Shown: piece after piece, positions 16,359 through 25,256 of the stretch
How positions within the stretch are numbered: the first letter of the stretch is position 1
Layout: every line of letters starts with the position of its first letter
Program-made: the position numbers and the translations under genes
Notes under the pieces: model-generated
Told to the model about the DNA's origin: nothing
What the model saw: the letters and a program-made list of their open reading frames with translations, nothing else
Databases searched by the model: none
NCBI RefSeq assembly: GCF_900114785.1
Contig: NZ_FOUG01000007.1
Span: forward strand, 186,001-250,000
Length of the DNA: 64,000 bases
Reading direction: 5' to 3'
Origin: Variovorax sp. OV329
GTDB lineage: Bacteria; Pseudomonadota; Gammaproteobacteria; Burkholderiales; Burkholderiaceae_C

Positions 16359-17785
16359 GCGTTTTTCTCCAGACGGGCGGGGGTGCCCAGCAGTTGGGCC
16401 AGTTCGGCGGCGTTGCCGCGCTCGATGTCAAGCACGGCATTGAGGATGTGGTCGGCGTGCGCCTGCGACACGGCGCGCGTCGCGTTGTCGGTGAACTTGC
16501 GGGCGATGTCGCCGCCGCTGATCGGCCGGCCTTCGGCGCCGCGGTTGACGGGCTCGGCATGGCGCAGCACGCGGCCGTCGGCCAGCTCGACGATCACCTC
16601 GCCGCCGAAGTAGCGCGGGAAGTCGGCCGTGGGGTCGGCTTCGCATTCCACCAGCGCGGCGATGGCCAGGGTCTGCGCGTCCTCGTAGGCGCGCGGCTCC
16701 AGCGCATCGAGCGTGAAGCCGCCCAGGCGCAGGCCGGTGGCCACCGAATAGGGAATGCTGAACTGCGCCTCGTAGGCATTGGCCGGGCGCCGCTTGTTCT
16801 CGATGGGTTCGCACACCGTCTTCATGGCGCCGGTCGGCACCTTGGCGACGATGCGTCGGATGGGGGCACCCTTCCAGTCGGCATGCAGGCGCGCGGCCGC
16901 GTCGGCGCAGGCATGCGTGAAGTGGCAGGCCGGCACCGGCTTGACGGCCACGCGCTCGATCTCCCATGTCTCGCCCAGGCCAGCCGTGGCCAGCGACAGG
17001 TCGCAGGCATCGGCCAGCGGGCCGAGGTGGCTGCGGTACAGGCCGAAGCGGCCTTCATACGCCGCACGCGTGCCGATGAAGCCGTTCTTCGCCAGCGTGG
17101 CGGCGGTGATGCCGCCTGCGCCGGCCCAGCCGGGGTGGATGCGCTTGGTCCACGCGCCGTCCTGCAAGAATTCCAGGCTGCCCGAGGCGAAGGACAGCGC
17201 GATGCCTTGCGCGTCGGTGGTGTGGTCCACCGACAGGCCCAGCATGCGTGCAGCGGCCAGCGTGCAGCCGAAGGTGCCGATCAGGCCCGTGGGGTGGAAG
17301 CCCACCTGGTGGAAACCGCCTTTGGCCGCGGCGCCCAGCCGCGTGGCGGTCTCCATGCCGACGATGTAGCTGGCCAGCAGTTCGGCGCCCGTGGCGCGCT
17401 GGCGATGCCCCAGGCCCAGCACCGCCGGCAGCACCGAGGTGGTGGCATGGATCACGCCGGACGGGTGCGTGTCGTCGTAGTCCAGGCCGTGCACCAGCAG
17501 CGCGTTCATGACCACCGCGTCGCGCATCGGCAGGTTCTGCCCGTAGCCGATGACCGGCGTGTCGCCGCCCTCGCCGGCCAGTTCGCGCAGGCCGGCCAGC
17601 GTGACCCGCGAGAAGTCCCATTGCGTGCTGGCCAGGGCGATGCCCAGCGCATCGAGCATCAGGTAGCTGGCGCGCGAGCGCACGCCGGCGGGCACGTCCT
17701 CCAGGCGCAGGCCAGTGGCGAAGCCGGCCAGCTGGCTCGACAGGGTGGTGGCGGCGGCGCGGGCCGCGGGTTCGGCGTGGGTCAT
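16355..17785 (-). CDS. MmgE/PrpD family protein
   Basis: A 476-residue member of the 2-methylcitrate dehydratase/cis-aconitate decarboxylase fold. Blocks seen are SYLMLDALGIALAS, NALLVHGLDYDDTHPSGVIH, GFHPTGLIGTFGCTLAAARMLGL and KPVPACHFTHACADAA. The family dehydrates 2-methylcitrate, isomerises or decarboxylates related tricarboxylates; members outside the prp operon have varied substrates. Its presence next to a CoA-transferase, hydratase and lyase argues for a tri- or dicarboxylate pathway. I used the ATG at 17785; a longer frame adds 20 residues without family similarity. It ends with an ATGA overlap to the dehydrogenase gene. Confidence 0.9.
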   Translation of the reverse strand: MTHAEPAARAAATTLSSQLAGFATGLRLEDVPAGVRSRASYLMLDALGIALASTQWDFSRVTLAGLRELAGEGGDTPVIGYGQNLPMRDAVVMNALLVHGLDYDDTHPSGVIHATTSVLPAVLGLGHRQRATGAELLASYIVGMETATRLGAAAKGGFHQVGFHPTGLIGTFGCTLAAARMLGLSVDHTTDAQGIALSFASGSLEFLQDGAWTKRIHPGWAGAGGITAATLAKNGFIGTRAAYEGRFGLYRSHLGPLADACDLSLATAGLGETWEIERVAVKPVPACHFTHACADAAARLHADWKGAPIRRIVAKVPTGAMKTVCEPIENKRRPANAYEAQFSIPYSVATGLRLGGFTLDALEPRAYEDAQTLAIAALVECEADPTADFPRYFGGEVIVELADGRVLRHAEPVNRGAEGRPISGGDIARKFTDNATRAVSQAHADHILNAVLDIERGNAAELAQLLGTPARLEKNA

Positions 17786-17802
17786 GAGCTTGGGTTCTCT
17801 TT

Positions 17803-18780
17803 TCAGTCGACCTTGGCGCCGGACAGCTTCACGGCCAGCGCCCATTTGTCGATCTCGGATTGGATGAAGCGGCTGAACTCGTCGGGACTCGTCACCGAGG
17901 GTTCGGCGCCCAGGGCGTTGAGCTGCTCGCGAACGTCGGGCGCGTCGCGCCAGTGGGCCTGCAGGGCCTTGTTGAGCGTGTCGATGATTTCCTGCGGCGT
18001 GCCCTTGGGCGCGGCCAGGCCGACCCAGGCCGGTGCCTCGAAGTTGCCCAGCCCGGCCTCGGCCATGGTCGGCACCTCGGGGGCGGCGGGGTTGCGCTTC
18101 TTGGCGGCCACCGCCAGCACGCGGACCTTGCCGGTGCGCATGTGCGGCAGCAGCGCGGGACCGGTGTCGATCATCACCTGCACCTGGCCGGCGATCAGGT
18201 CGGTCACCGCCGCGGGGCTGCCCTTGTAAGGCACGTGCGTGAGCTCGATGCCCTGCGCATGCTTGAACAGCTCCATGGTCAGGTGGCTGGTGACGCCGCT
18301 GCCGGCCGAGCCGTAGTTGATCTTGCCGGGGTTGGCCTTGGCCTGCTTGACCAGGTCGGCCGCGGTCTGCGCCGGAAAGGCCGGGTTCACCGCGAGGAAC
18401 AGCGGCACCACCGCCAGCATGCTCACCGGCGCGAAGTCGCGCGTCGGGCTGTACGAGAGCTTCGAATACAGGCTGGGGTTGATCGCCATCGTGCCGCTGG
18501 AGCCCACCACCAGCGTGTAGCCGTCGGGCGCCGACTTGGCCACGATCTCCGAGCCGATGATGCCGGCCGCGCCGGCCTTGTTGTCGACCACCACCGGCTG
18601 GCCCAGCGCGTCCTGCAGTTTCTTGGCCGCCACGCGGGCGATCATGTCGGTGGCCTGCCCGGCCGGGAAGCCGACCACCAGCCGGATCGGGCGGTCGGGG
18701 TAGGCGGCCTGCGCCGCGGTGGCCGCGGCCGTGAAGGCCAGGCCCAGGGCCACGGCCTTGATGTTCTTGTGCAAAGGCAT
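17803..18780 (-). CDS. Bug/TctC-type tripartite tricarboxylate receptor
   Basis: A 325-residue periplasmic solute receptor. The signal peptide spans about residues 1-25 (LGLAFTAAATAAQAAYPDRP). The Bug-family entry YPDRPIRLVVGFPAGQATDMIAR follows in part, then GAAGIIGSEIVAKSAPDGYTL and NYGSAGSGVTSHLTMELF. Such receptors serve TctAB-type transporters or act as sensors. No tctA or tctB is present in the window, as is usual for this over-expanded Burkholderiales family. It lies between the MaoC gene (47-base gap) and the MmgE/PrpD gene (17-base gap) and probably binds the carboxylate that the cluster degrades. Confidence 0.93.
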   Translation of the reverse strand: MPLHKNIKAVALGLAFTAAATAAQAAYPDRPIRLVVGFPAGQATDMIARVAAKKLQDALGQPVVVDNKAGAAGIIGSEIVAKSAPDGYTLVVGSSGTMAINPSLYSKLSYSPTRDFAPVSMLAVVPLFLAVNPAFPAQTAADLVKQAKANPGKINYGSAGSGVTSHLTMELFKHAQGIELTHVPYKGSPAAVTDLIAGQVQVMIDTGPALLPHMRTGKVRVLAVAAKKRNPAAPEVPTMAEAGLGNFEAPAWVGLAAPKGTPQEIIDTLNKALQAHWRDAPDVREQLNALGAEPSVTSPDEFSRFIQSEIDKWALAVKLSGAKVD

Positions 18781-18827
18781 CGGTTTGTCTCCTCGATGAT
18801 GGAAAGCGGTGGGCGCAGGCGGGCGGC

Positions 18828-19331
18828 TCAGTCGCCCACGCCTGCGCCGCGGCGCGGAATGAGCGACATGCGGATGAACTCCATGACCTTCACGCCGTCC
18901 TGGTTGAAGCCGCGGGTGCAGGTGGTCACGATGCCCTGGGTGGGGCGGCTCTTCGACTCGCGCACTTCCATCACCTCCGACTCGGCATAGAGCGTGTCAC
19001 CGGGGAAGACGGGCGCGGTGAGCTTGATCTCCTTCCAGCCCAGGTTGGCAATGGCCTTGGCGCTGACGTCGTTCACCGTCATGCCCAGCACGATGGCCAA
19101 GGACAGGCCGCTGTTGACCAGCGGCTTCTTGAACTCGCTCCTGGCCGCGAAGTTGGCATCGCAGTGCATGGGATGCGCGTTCATCGTCATCAGCGAGAAA
19201 TTGATGTTGTCGGCCTCGGTGATGGTGCGGCCGGGGCGGTGCTCGTAGACATCGCCGACGACGAAATCCTCGAGGTAGCGGCCGTAGCTGGCCACGTAGC
19301 GTTGCGGTTTGACCTGGACAGCGGTGAGCAT
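18828..19331 (-). CDS. MaoC-family hydratase, first gene of the catabolic cluster
   Basis: A 167-residue single hot-dog MaoC-like protein. The hydratase motif is visible as GRTITEADNINFSLMTMNAHP followed by MHCDANFA, with the family Asp/His pair in that segment. NSGLSLAIVLGMTV and PVFPGDTLYAESEV follow. It would add water across an enoyl-CoA such as mesaconyl- or itaconyl-CoA, consistent with the dehydrogenase before it and the CitE-type lyase after it. It is the 5'-most gene of the cluster; an 18-bp palindrome lies 19 bases upstream of its ATG. Confidence 0.88.
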   Translation of the reverse strand: MLTAVQVKPQRYVASYGRYLEDFVVGDVYEHRPGRTITEADNINFSLMTMNAHPMHCDANFAARSEFKKPLVNSGLSLAIVLGMTVNDVSAKAIANLGWKEIKLTAPVFPGDTLYAESEVMEVRESKSRPTQGIVTTCTRGFNQDGVKVMEFIRMSLIPRRGAGVGD

Positions 19332-19350
19332 CTGATTTGACCTATTTGGC

Positions 19351-19368
19351 TATTTGTTCGGACAAATA
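19351..19368. promoter_or_regulatory. Palindromic operator candidate upstream of the MaoC cluster
   Basis: TATTTGTTCGGACAAATA: 16 of 18 positions are symmetric (arms TATTTGT/ACAAATA around a CG-type centre). It lies 19 bases upstream of the first ATG of the minus-strand cluster and stands out as AT-rich in GC-rich DNA. A TTTGTNNNNACAAA core suits a winged-helix GntR dimer, and the cluster encodes one. No strong -35/-10 pair is clear beside it. Confidence 0.55.
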
Positions 19369-19475
19369 ATAGAAAACTGGAGGCTTCAACCCCATGGGGA
19401 AAACCCTGGGAAGTGCTACGGGAGGTAGCTGTCCCAGGTCAAGGCGCCCAAGGGGCCGAAGCGTAGAATCGACCG

Positions 19476-19562
19476 CTGCTAGGGGTGTCGGGCTGCATCG
19501 CAGGCTGGCTGAGAAAAAACCCTTCGAACCTGATTGAGGTAATCCTCGCGCAGGGAAGCTGG
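19476..19562 (+). ncRNA. TPP riboswitch (THI element)
   Basis: The conserved thiamine-pyrophosphate aptamer parts are in order: AGGGGTG near 19481, GGCTGAGA at 19506-19513, ACCCTTCGAACCTGA from 19519, and GCGCAGGGAA near 19548-19557. It heads the plus-strand leader of cytX. The 90-base region after it (19563-19652) holds a hairpin GGCCGCG/CGCGGCC (19571-19577 with 19591-19597). A GTGCTC (19562-19567) could also pair with GAGCAC at 19643-19648, which overlaps the Shine-Dalgarno GGAG at 19642-19645. That suggests control of translation start; the switching logic is inference. Confidence 0.95.
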
Positions 19563-19652
19563 TGCTCGGTGGCCGCGTTCTCTTTCATGTCGCGGCCTTT
19601 GCCCCGGGCCCTCGCCCACCTGCCAAACATTGCTTGATTGCGGAGCACTTGA

Positions 19653-20990
19653 ATGGCAACCTTGAACGACAGCAGCACGGGCCCGAACGAGGCCCTGACC
19701 CCCATCGCCGACAGCGCCCGGGCCTTCCACTGGCACGACCATCTCTCGCTCTGGTTCAGCCTGGGCGTGGGGCTGCTGGTGATGCAGGTCGGCGCCTACC
19801 TGGTGCCCGCGGTGGGCACGCGCGAGGCGGTCATCGCCATCCTGCTGGGCTCGGTGATCGGCGCGGGGCTGCTGGCCTGGACGGCGCGCCTGGGCTGCGA
19901 GAGCGGCCTGGCCAGCGCCGGCCTCATGCACCGCACCTACGGCAGCGCCTTCGCGCGGCTGCCGGTGGTGCTCAACATCGTGCAGCTGGTGGGCTGGACC
20001 ACCTTCGAGCTGGTCATCATGCGCGAGAGCACGCAGGCCATCGGCAAGCAGGCCTTCGGGCTGGGCTTCGACGGCGCGCTGGGCACGGTGCTGACCACGC
20101 TGCTGTGGGGCGCGGTGCTGCTGGCCCTGCTCGCGGGTTCGATGGTGAAGCTGGTGCGCCGCTTCGTGAGCCGCTTCGGCCTGCCGCTGGTGGTGCTCTC
20201 GCTGATCTGGCTGACCTGGCAGTTCGCGCAGCAGCTCAATGCGCAGGGCATGTCGGCCTTCTGGTCGCGCCAGGGCGACGGCAGCATGGGCCTGTTCAGC
20301 GCGCTCGACCTGGTGATCGCCATGCCGGTCTCCTGGTTGCCGCTGGTGGCCGACTACGCGCGCCACGGCCAGCGCGGCCCGCGCGGCGCGGCCGGTGCCA
20401 TGAGCGGCACGTGGATCGGCTATGCGCTGGCCAATATCTGGTGCTATGCGCTGGGCGTCATGGTGGTGAGCGTGGCGCAACCCGGCACCTCGCTGGTGAC
20501 GGCCCTGCTGCTGGCGCAGGGCGGCCTGGTGGCGCTGGGCCTGATCCTCATCGACGAACTCGACAACGCCTATGGCGACGTGTACTCGGGCTCGGTCTCG
20601 GCCCACAGCCTGCGCCCACGCTGGAGCGTGCGCCGCTGGGGCCTGGTGATTGCCGCGCTGTGCATCGCGCTGGCGCTGGTGCTGCCCATGCACAGCCTGG
20701 AGCCCTTCCTGCTGCTGCTGAGCTCGGTGTTCGTGCCGCTGTACGGCGTGATCCTGGGCCGCCTGGGCACGGGCGCGCGCTGGGCCCAGGCGGTCGAGCG
20801 GCGCATCGACTGGAGCGCCGCCTTCATCTGGATCTGCGGCATCGTGGTCTACCACGCCTGCGGCAAGCTGATGCCGCAATGGGGCTCGGCCCTGCCGGCG
20901 CTGCTGGCGACCTTCCTGCTGGCCTGGCTTACGCGTCCGTCGGCGTCAGCGGCAGGCGGTGCGTCGGCACTGGCGCAAAGCCGTGGTTGA
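19653..20990 (+). CDS. cytX: Putative hydroxymethylpyrimidine transporter CytX
   Basis: A 445-residue NCS1-family permease with about 12 membrane segments. It begins with the LWFSLGVGLLVMQVGAYLVP helix, and the sites around LDLVIAMPVSWLPLVADYAR and YGDVYSGSVSAHSL are typical of the CytX branch. CytX is predicted from genomic context in other bacteria to import the pyrimidine moiety of thiamine, and the TPP riboswitch directly upstream supports this. Shine-Dalgarno GGAG lies 8 bases before the ATG. Its last 62 bases run through the end of thiD on the other strand. Confidence 0.9.
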   Translation: MATLNDSSTGPNEALTPIADSARAFHWHDHLSLWFSLGVGLLVMQVGAYLVPAVGTREAVIAILLGSVIGAGLLAWTARLGCESGLASAGLMHRTYGSAFARLPVVLNIVQLVGWTTFELVIMRESTQAIGKQAFGLGFDGALGTVLTTLLWGAVLLALLAGSMVKLVRRFVSRFGLPLVVLSLIWLTWQFAQQLNAQGMSAFWSRQGDGSMGLFSALDLVIAMPVSWLPLVADYARHGQRGPRGAAGAMSGTWIGYALANIWCYALGVMVVSVAQPGTSLVTALLLAQGGLVALGLILIDELDNAYGDVYSGSVSAHSLRPRWSVRRWGLVIAALCIALALVLPMHSLEPFLLLLSSVFVPLYGVILGRLGTGARWAQAVERRIDWSAAFIWICGIVVYHACGKLMPQWGSALPALLATFLLAWLTRPSASAAGGASALAQSRG

Positions 20991-21810
20991 GAGGCCCGTG
21001 GCCCTGGCCCACCCGCACCTGCGCACCGGCACGCATCGCGCCGATGACGTAGTCGCGGGCGCTGGCCACGGCCTCGGGCAGTCCGGCGCCCAGCGCCAGG
21101 TGAGCGGCGATGGCCGAGGACAGCGTGCAGCCGGTGCCGTGCAGGTTGCGGCTGGCGATGCGCTCCGATGCCAGCCGCAGCGAACGGCCGTCGCGCTGGA
21201 CCAGCAGGTCCACCACCTCGTCGCCCGGGAGGTGGCCGCCCTTGAGCAGCACGGCACGTGCGCCCAGCGCGAGCAGCTCCGCGGCCGCCGAATCGAGCGC
21301 ATGCGCCGCCTCGATGGGATGGCCTACCAGCAGCGCCGCCTCGTCCAGGTTGGGCGTGACCACCACGGCGCGCGGGAACAGCTCGCGCACCAGGCCGGCC
21401 ACGGTTTCCTCGGCGATCAGCCGGTCGCCGCTGGTGGCCACCATCACCGGGTCCAGCACCACGTTGGGCAGCTTGTAGTGGTCGATGGCCCAGGCCACGA
21501 CCTCGACGATGTCGGGCGCATGCAGCATGCCCAGCTTCACGGCATCGACGCCGATGTCTTCCACCACGGCCTGGATCTGCGCCTTCAGGAAGGCCGCCGG
21601 CACGCCGTGGATGCCGCTCACGCCCAGCGTGTTCTGCGCGGTGAGCGCGGTGATGGCGCTCATGCCGAAGCAGCCCAGGGCCGCGAAGGTCTTCAGGTCG
21701 GCCTGGATGCCGGCGCCGCCCCCGCTGTCGGAGCCCGCGATGGTCAGCACGCGGGCATAGCGCAGGCTGGTCGTGTCGGAAGCGGTCGCGCCGGAGAATG
21801 TCGTGGTCAT
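20929..21810 (-). CDS. thiD: Hydroxymethylpyrimidine/phosphomethylpyrimidine kinase ThiD
   Basis: A 293-residue kinase that phosphorylates HMP and HMP-P in thiamine synthesis. Family blocks are [48 protein letters not shown] and the anion-hole [16 protein letters not shown]. It is convergent with cytX, and the two coding ends overlap by 62 bases. It is divergent from thiO, with only 26 bases between the outermost starts. It does not lie behind the riboswitch, so it may be regulated separately. Its C-terminus (from about residue 265) extends past the usual end of the family, in the overlap. Confidence 0.95.
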   Translation of the reverse strand: MTTTFSGATASDTTSLRYARVLTIAGSDSGGGAGIQADLKTFAALGCFGMSAITALTAQNTLGVSGIHGVPAAFLKAQIQAVVEDIGVDAVKLGMLHAPDIVEVVAWAIDHYKLPNVVLDPVMVATSGDRLIAEETVAGLVRELFPRAVVVTPNLDEAALLVGHPIEAAHALDSAAAELLALGARAVLLKGGHLPGDEVVDLLVQRDGRSLRLASERIASRNLHGTGCTLSSAIAAHLALGAGLPEAVASARDYVIGAMRAGAQVRVGQGHGPLNHGFAPVPTHRLPLTPTDA

Positions 21811-21836
21811 GTTGAAAATTATCTGTCACGCATCGC

Positions 21837-23006
21837 ATGCGTTTTCCTGAAGCCATGAATTCCTCGCGCACGCCTGCCCTGCCCTTCGGCTCCGTCGCCA
21901 TCCTCGGCGCCGGGCTGATGGGCCGCCTGCTGGCCATGAGCCTGGCGCGGGCCGGCTGCAAGGTGGAAGTGCACGAGGCCGGCAGCAGCGAAGCCGAGGG
22001 CGCCGCCGCGCGCGTGGCCGCGGCCATGCTCGCGCCGCTGGCCGAATCGGCCGTGGCGCCCGCGCCGCTGGTGCGCATGGGCCATCACGCGCTCGCACGC
22101 TGGCCCGAGCTGATCGCGCCGCTGGCGCAGCCGGTGTTCTTCCAGCGTGAAGGCACGCTGGTGCTGTGGCATCGGCAGGATGCACCCGAGGCCATGCGGC
22201 TCGCGCGCATCCTGCAAGGCACCTGCGAAGCGGTGCCCGAGTTGCCCGCCATGCAGAGCATCGACGGTGCGGCCATCGCGGCACTCGAGCCCGCCTTGGG
22301 CACGCGCTTCGCCAAGGGCCTGTTCCTGCCGCAGGAAGGCCAGCTGGACAACCGCGCCCTGCTCGCCTCCTTGCTCGCCAGCCTGCAGCAGCATCCCGGC
22401 GTGCGCCTGCACTGGAACTCGCCGCGCGCACCGGAAGATTTCGCGCCCGGCACCGCCGGCCAGCCCGGCTGGGTCATCGACTGCCGCGGCCTGGGCGCCA
22501 AGCCGCAGTGGCGCGCGCTGCGCGGCGTGCGCGGCGAGGTCATCCGGGTGCATGCGCCCGAGGTGAAGCTGACCCGGCCCACGCGGCTGGTGCATCCGCG
22601 CTATCCGCTCTACATCGCGCCCAAGCCGGGCGACGTCTATGTGATTGGCGCCACCGAGATCGAATCGGAAGACCTCTCGCCCGCCAGCGTGCGCTCCACG
22701 CTGGAGTTGCTCTCGGCCGCCTACGCCGTGCACAGCGGCTTTGCCGAGGCGCGCATCCTGGAGATCGCCACACAATGCCGCCCCACGCTGCCCGACAACC
22801 TGCCCGACGTGCGGCAGCCGCAGCCACGCGTGCTGCAGGTCAACGGCCTGTATCGCCACGGCTTCATGATCGCGCCGGCGGTGCTGGACATCGTGCTCGA
22901 ACTCCTGAGCGAAGGCCGCTCGCCGCTGGCCGAGCGCTTCGGCCTGCCCGGCATGCGCACGCTGCAGCTTGCGTCCTGCCAGGAAAAGGCAGGCACCACC
23001 CCATGA
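21837..23006 (+). CDS. thiO: Glycine oxidase ThiO
   Basis: A 389-residue FAD-dependent oxidase that makes dehydroglycine for the thiazole ring in aerobes. The dinucleotide-binding motif is near the start ([21 protein letters not shown]). The acid-binding [14 protein letters not shown] and C-terminal [14 protein letters not shown] blocks are those of DAO-type ThiO. A second ATG at 21855 is equally possible; neither start has a clear Shine-Dalgarno sequence. It is the first gene of thiO-thiS-thiG-thiE, and its stop overlaps thiS as ATGA. Confidence 0.92.
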   Translation: MRFPEAMNSSRTPALPFGSVAILGAGLMGRLLAMSLARAGCKVEVHEAGSSEAEGAAARVAAAMLAPLAESAVAPAPLVRMGHHALARWPELIAPLAQPVFFQREGTLVLWHRQDAPEAMRLARILQGTCEAVPELPAMQSIDGAAIAALEPALGTRFAKGLFLPQEGQLDNRALLASLLASLQQHPGVRLHWNSPRAPEDFAPGTAGQPGWVIDCRGLGAKPQWRALRGVRGEVIRVHAPEVKLTRPTRLVHPRYPLYIAPKPGDVYVIGATEIESEDLSPASVRSTLELLSAAYAVHSGFAEARILEIATQCRPTLPDNLPDVRQPQPRVLQVNGLYRHGFMIAPAVLDIVLELLSEGRSPLAERFGLPGMRTLQLASCQEKAGTTP

Positions 23007-23200
23007 AGGTCCTCATCAACGACACCCCTCACGAGCTGGCGCAGGACGCGCGGCTGCCCGACGCGCTGGCCGCCATCCAGGCCACGCCGCCCTTCGCGGT
23101 GGCCGTCAACCGGCAGTTCGTGCCGCGCTCGCAGTACGACGCCCGCGCGTTGCAGGACAACGACCGCATCGAAGTGATCCGCCCCGTCACCGGCGGCTGA
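23003..23200 (+). CDS. thiS: Sulfur carrier protein ThiS
   Basis: A 65-residue ubiquitin-like sulfur carrier ending in the required Gly-Gly ([11 protein letters not shown]). The C-terminus is adenylated and converted to a thiocarboxylate that gives sulfur to ThiG. It starts [12 protein letters not shown], with an [11 protein letters not shown] strand as in the family. It overlaps thiO by 4 bases and thiG follows 17 bases later. No thiF is in the window, so the activating enzyme must be elsewhere (for example MoeB). Confidence 0.95.
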   Translation: MKVLINDTPHELAQDARLPDALAAIQATPPFAVAVNRQFVPRSQYDARALQDNDRIEVIRPVTGG

Positions 23201-23217
23201 GAAAGAAAGAGACACGC

Positions 23218-24033
23218 ATGAGCACTTCCAAGAAAGACACCCTGGTCCTGTACGGACAGTCCTTCGACAGCCGTTTGCTGCTGGGCACCGCGCGCTACCC
23301 GTCGCCCGACGTGCTCGAATCCGCGGTGCGCCGCGCGAAGCCCGCCATGCTGACCGCCTCGCTGCGCCGTCAGACCGCCACGCCCGGCAGCGCCGGCGGC
23401 GACAACGGCTTCTGGGAGATGCTGCGCGAGCTGAAGGTGCCGGTGCTGCCCAACACCGCCGGCTGCCACAGCGCCGAGGAAGCCATCGCCACCGCGCAGA
23501 TGGCACGCGAGCTTTTCGACACGCCCTGGATCAAGCTGGAGCTGATCGGCGACGACTACACGCTGCAGCCCGACACGCTCAACCTCGTGGGCGCCGCCCA
23601 GACGCTGATCCGCGAGGGCTTCCAGGTGCTGCCCTACTGCACCGAGGACCTGGTGCTGTGCCAGCGCCTGGTCGATGTCGGCTGCCAGGCCGTGATGCCC
23701 TGGGCCGCGCCCATCGGCACCGGCCGCGGCCCCGTCAACCCCTACGCGCTGCGCACGCTGCGCGAGCGGCTGGACGTGCCGCTGCTGGTGGATGCGGGCC
23801 TGGGCCTGCCCTCGCACGCCTGCCAGGTCATGGAATGGGGCTACGACGGCGTGCTGCTCAACACGGCCGTCGCACTCTCGCAGGACCCGGTCGCGATGGC
23901 CGGCGCCTTCGCCGACGCGGTGGCTGCCGGCCGCGCCGCCTTCCTGGCGGGCGCCATGACCGCGCAGGAATCCGCGCAGCCCAGCACCCCGGTGCTCGGC
24001 ACGCCCTTCTGGCACCACGCACAAAGCCAATGA
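23218..24033 (+). CDS. thiG: Thiazole synthase ThiG
   Basis: A 271-residue TIM-barrel enzyme that builds the thiazole phosphate from deoxyxylulose-5-phosphate, dehydroglycine and ThiS-thiocarboxylate. Visible blocks are [45 protein letters not shown] (with the Schiff-base Lys), [16 protein letters not shown] and [12 protein letters not shown]. The start at 23218 follows a purine-rich stretch (GAGAAAGAAAGAGAC). The stop overlaps thiE by 4 bases. Confidence 0.97.
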   Translation: MSTSKKDTLVLYGQSFDSRLLLGTARYPSPDVLESAVRRAKPAMLTASLRRQTATPGSAGGDNGFWEMLRELKVPVLPNTAGCHSAEEAIATAQMARELFDTPWIKLELIGDDYTLQPDTLNLVGAAQTLIREGFQVLPYCTEDLVLCQRLVDVGCQAVMPWAAPIGTGRGPVNPYALRTLRERLDVPLLVDAGLGLPSHACQVMEWGYDGVLLNTAVALSQDPVAMAGAFADAVAAGRAAFLAGAMTAQESAQPSTPVLGTPFWHHAQSQ

Positions 24034-24971
24034 ACGACAGCAGCACCCGACCGCAGGACATGGAAGCGATGGCGCAGGCCATCGTGCAGGCCCACGCGCA
24101 GCGCTTCGGCGTCTCGCCGGACGCACACGTGCAGGCCTCGCAGTTCGGCAGCGACGACGCGGTGTACCGCGCCGCCAAGACGGCGGCCCTTCGCCTGGGC
24201 TTCATCGAGATCGACGCCGAAGTGCTGGGCCGCGCCTGGCAGGCGCAGACCGGGCGAACCGGCCGCTTCGTTGCGCAGGCGTGGCCCGTTGCTGCTGCCG
24301 ACTTCGGCATGGGCAGCTTCCCGCCCGCCGCGCGCGCCAATGCCTTTCCGCCCTGCCCGCTGAACCTGGGCCTGTACGCCGTGCTGCCCGATGCCGCCTG
24401 GGTGGGCCGCTGCGCCCGCATGGGCGTGCCGACGGTGCAGCTTCGCTTCAAGTCCGAGGACGCGCAGGCCGTCGCACGCGAGGTGCATGCCGCCGTGGCC
24501 GAAGTCAGCGGCACCGACGCGCTGCTCTTCATCAACGACCACTGGCGCGCGGCCATCGCCGCCGGCGCCTACGGCGTGCACCTGGGGCAGGAAGACCTCG
24601 ACGCGCTCACGGCCGAAGAGTTGAAGGAGATCCGCGATGCCGGCCTCCGCCTGGGCGTGAGCACGCATGGCTACGCCGAGATGCTGCGGGCCGACAAGGT
24701 GAGCCCGAGCTACATCGCGATGGGCGCGGTCTTCCCGACCACGCTCAAGAAGATGGCGACCGTGCCGCAGGGCGTGGCCCGGCTCGACGGCTATGCGCAG
24801 CTCACGCGCGGCTATCCGCAGGTGGCCATCGGCGGCATCGACGAAGCGCGCCTGGCCTCGGTGCTGGCCACGGGCGTGGGCTCGGTCGCGGTGGTGCGCG
24901 CCATCGTGACCGCGGAAGATCCGGAAGACACGGCGGCTCGCTGGCAGGCGGCGATCAGCGCCGGCGCCTGA
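24030..24971 (+). CDS. thiE: Thiamine-phosphate synthase ThiE with N-terminal extension
   Basis: A 313-residue protein that joins HMP-PP and thiazole phosphate. The catalytic part begins near residue 110 ([18 protein letters not shown]) and continues with [40 protein letters not shown] and [11 protein letters not shown]. About 105 residues precede it ([21 protein letters not shown], then a Pro/Ala linker), while usual ThiE is about 210 long. The extension has no motif that I can name. The ATG overlaps thiG as ATGA, which argues that the extension is really translated. It is the last gene of the operon. Confidence 0.92.
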   Translation: MNDSSTRPQDMEAMAQAIVQAHAQRFGVSPDAHVQASQFGSDDAVYRAAKTAALRLGFIEIDAEVLGRAWQAQTGRTGRFVAQAWPVAAADFGMGSFPPAARANAFPPCPLNLGLYAVLPDAAWVGRCARMGVPTVQLRFKSEDAQAVAREVHAAVAEVSGTDALLFINDHWRAAIAAGAYGVHLGQEDLDALTAEELKEIRDAGLRLGVSTHGYAEMLRADKVSPSYIAMGAVFPTTLKKMATVPQGVARLDGYAQLTRGYPQVAIGGIDEARLASVLATGVGSVAVVRAIVTAEDPEDTAARWQAAISAGA

Positions 24972-24982
24972 GCGCGAAGGCC

Positions 24983-25228
24983 TCAGGCGGCCAGCGGGTC
25001 GCCGGGCCGCAGCGGGAAGCGCTCCAGCATGCGCCGCCCCATCGGCGTGATGGCGACGGCCACCGCCGGTGGCTGGTCGTAGCCCGAAAGTGTTCGAACC
25101 GGCGGTGGAATCTGCGCCGTCACGTGGCCGGCCATCTTGAGGATGCGAAGTCCGTCCACGTCGTCGCCCACGGTGAGGGCCACGGGCAATTCGACCAACG
25201 ACAGCTTGTGCAACAGGACCAAAGACAT
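24983..25228 (-). CDS. Hypothetical protein, 81 residues
   Basis: A small soluble frame starting MSLVLLHKLSLVELPVALTV and ending PLRPGDPLAA, with no signal peptide and no motif that I recognise. It is convergent with thiE (11 bases apart) and 28 bases downstream of the solute-receptor gene on the same strand, so it may be read from that transcript. It has plain ATG start context and normal composition, and no competing frame on the other strand has family similarity. Existence is likely but not proven by the sequence alone. Confidence 0.5.
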   Translation of the reverse strand: MSLVLLHKLSLVELPVALTVGDDVDGLRILKMAGHVTAQIPPPVRTLSGYDQPPAVAVAITPMGRRMLERFPLRPGDPLAA

Positions 25229-25256
25229 GGGCTAGTGCACTATAAGCGCCGCGGCC

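Noticed and set aside
13939..16560. An 873-residue frame through the CoA-transferase and dehydrogenase genes
   Set aside because: Only the part from 15189 on (minus strand) has CaiB similarity; the rest is a shadow of the dehydrogenase gene.
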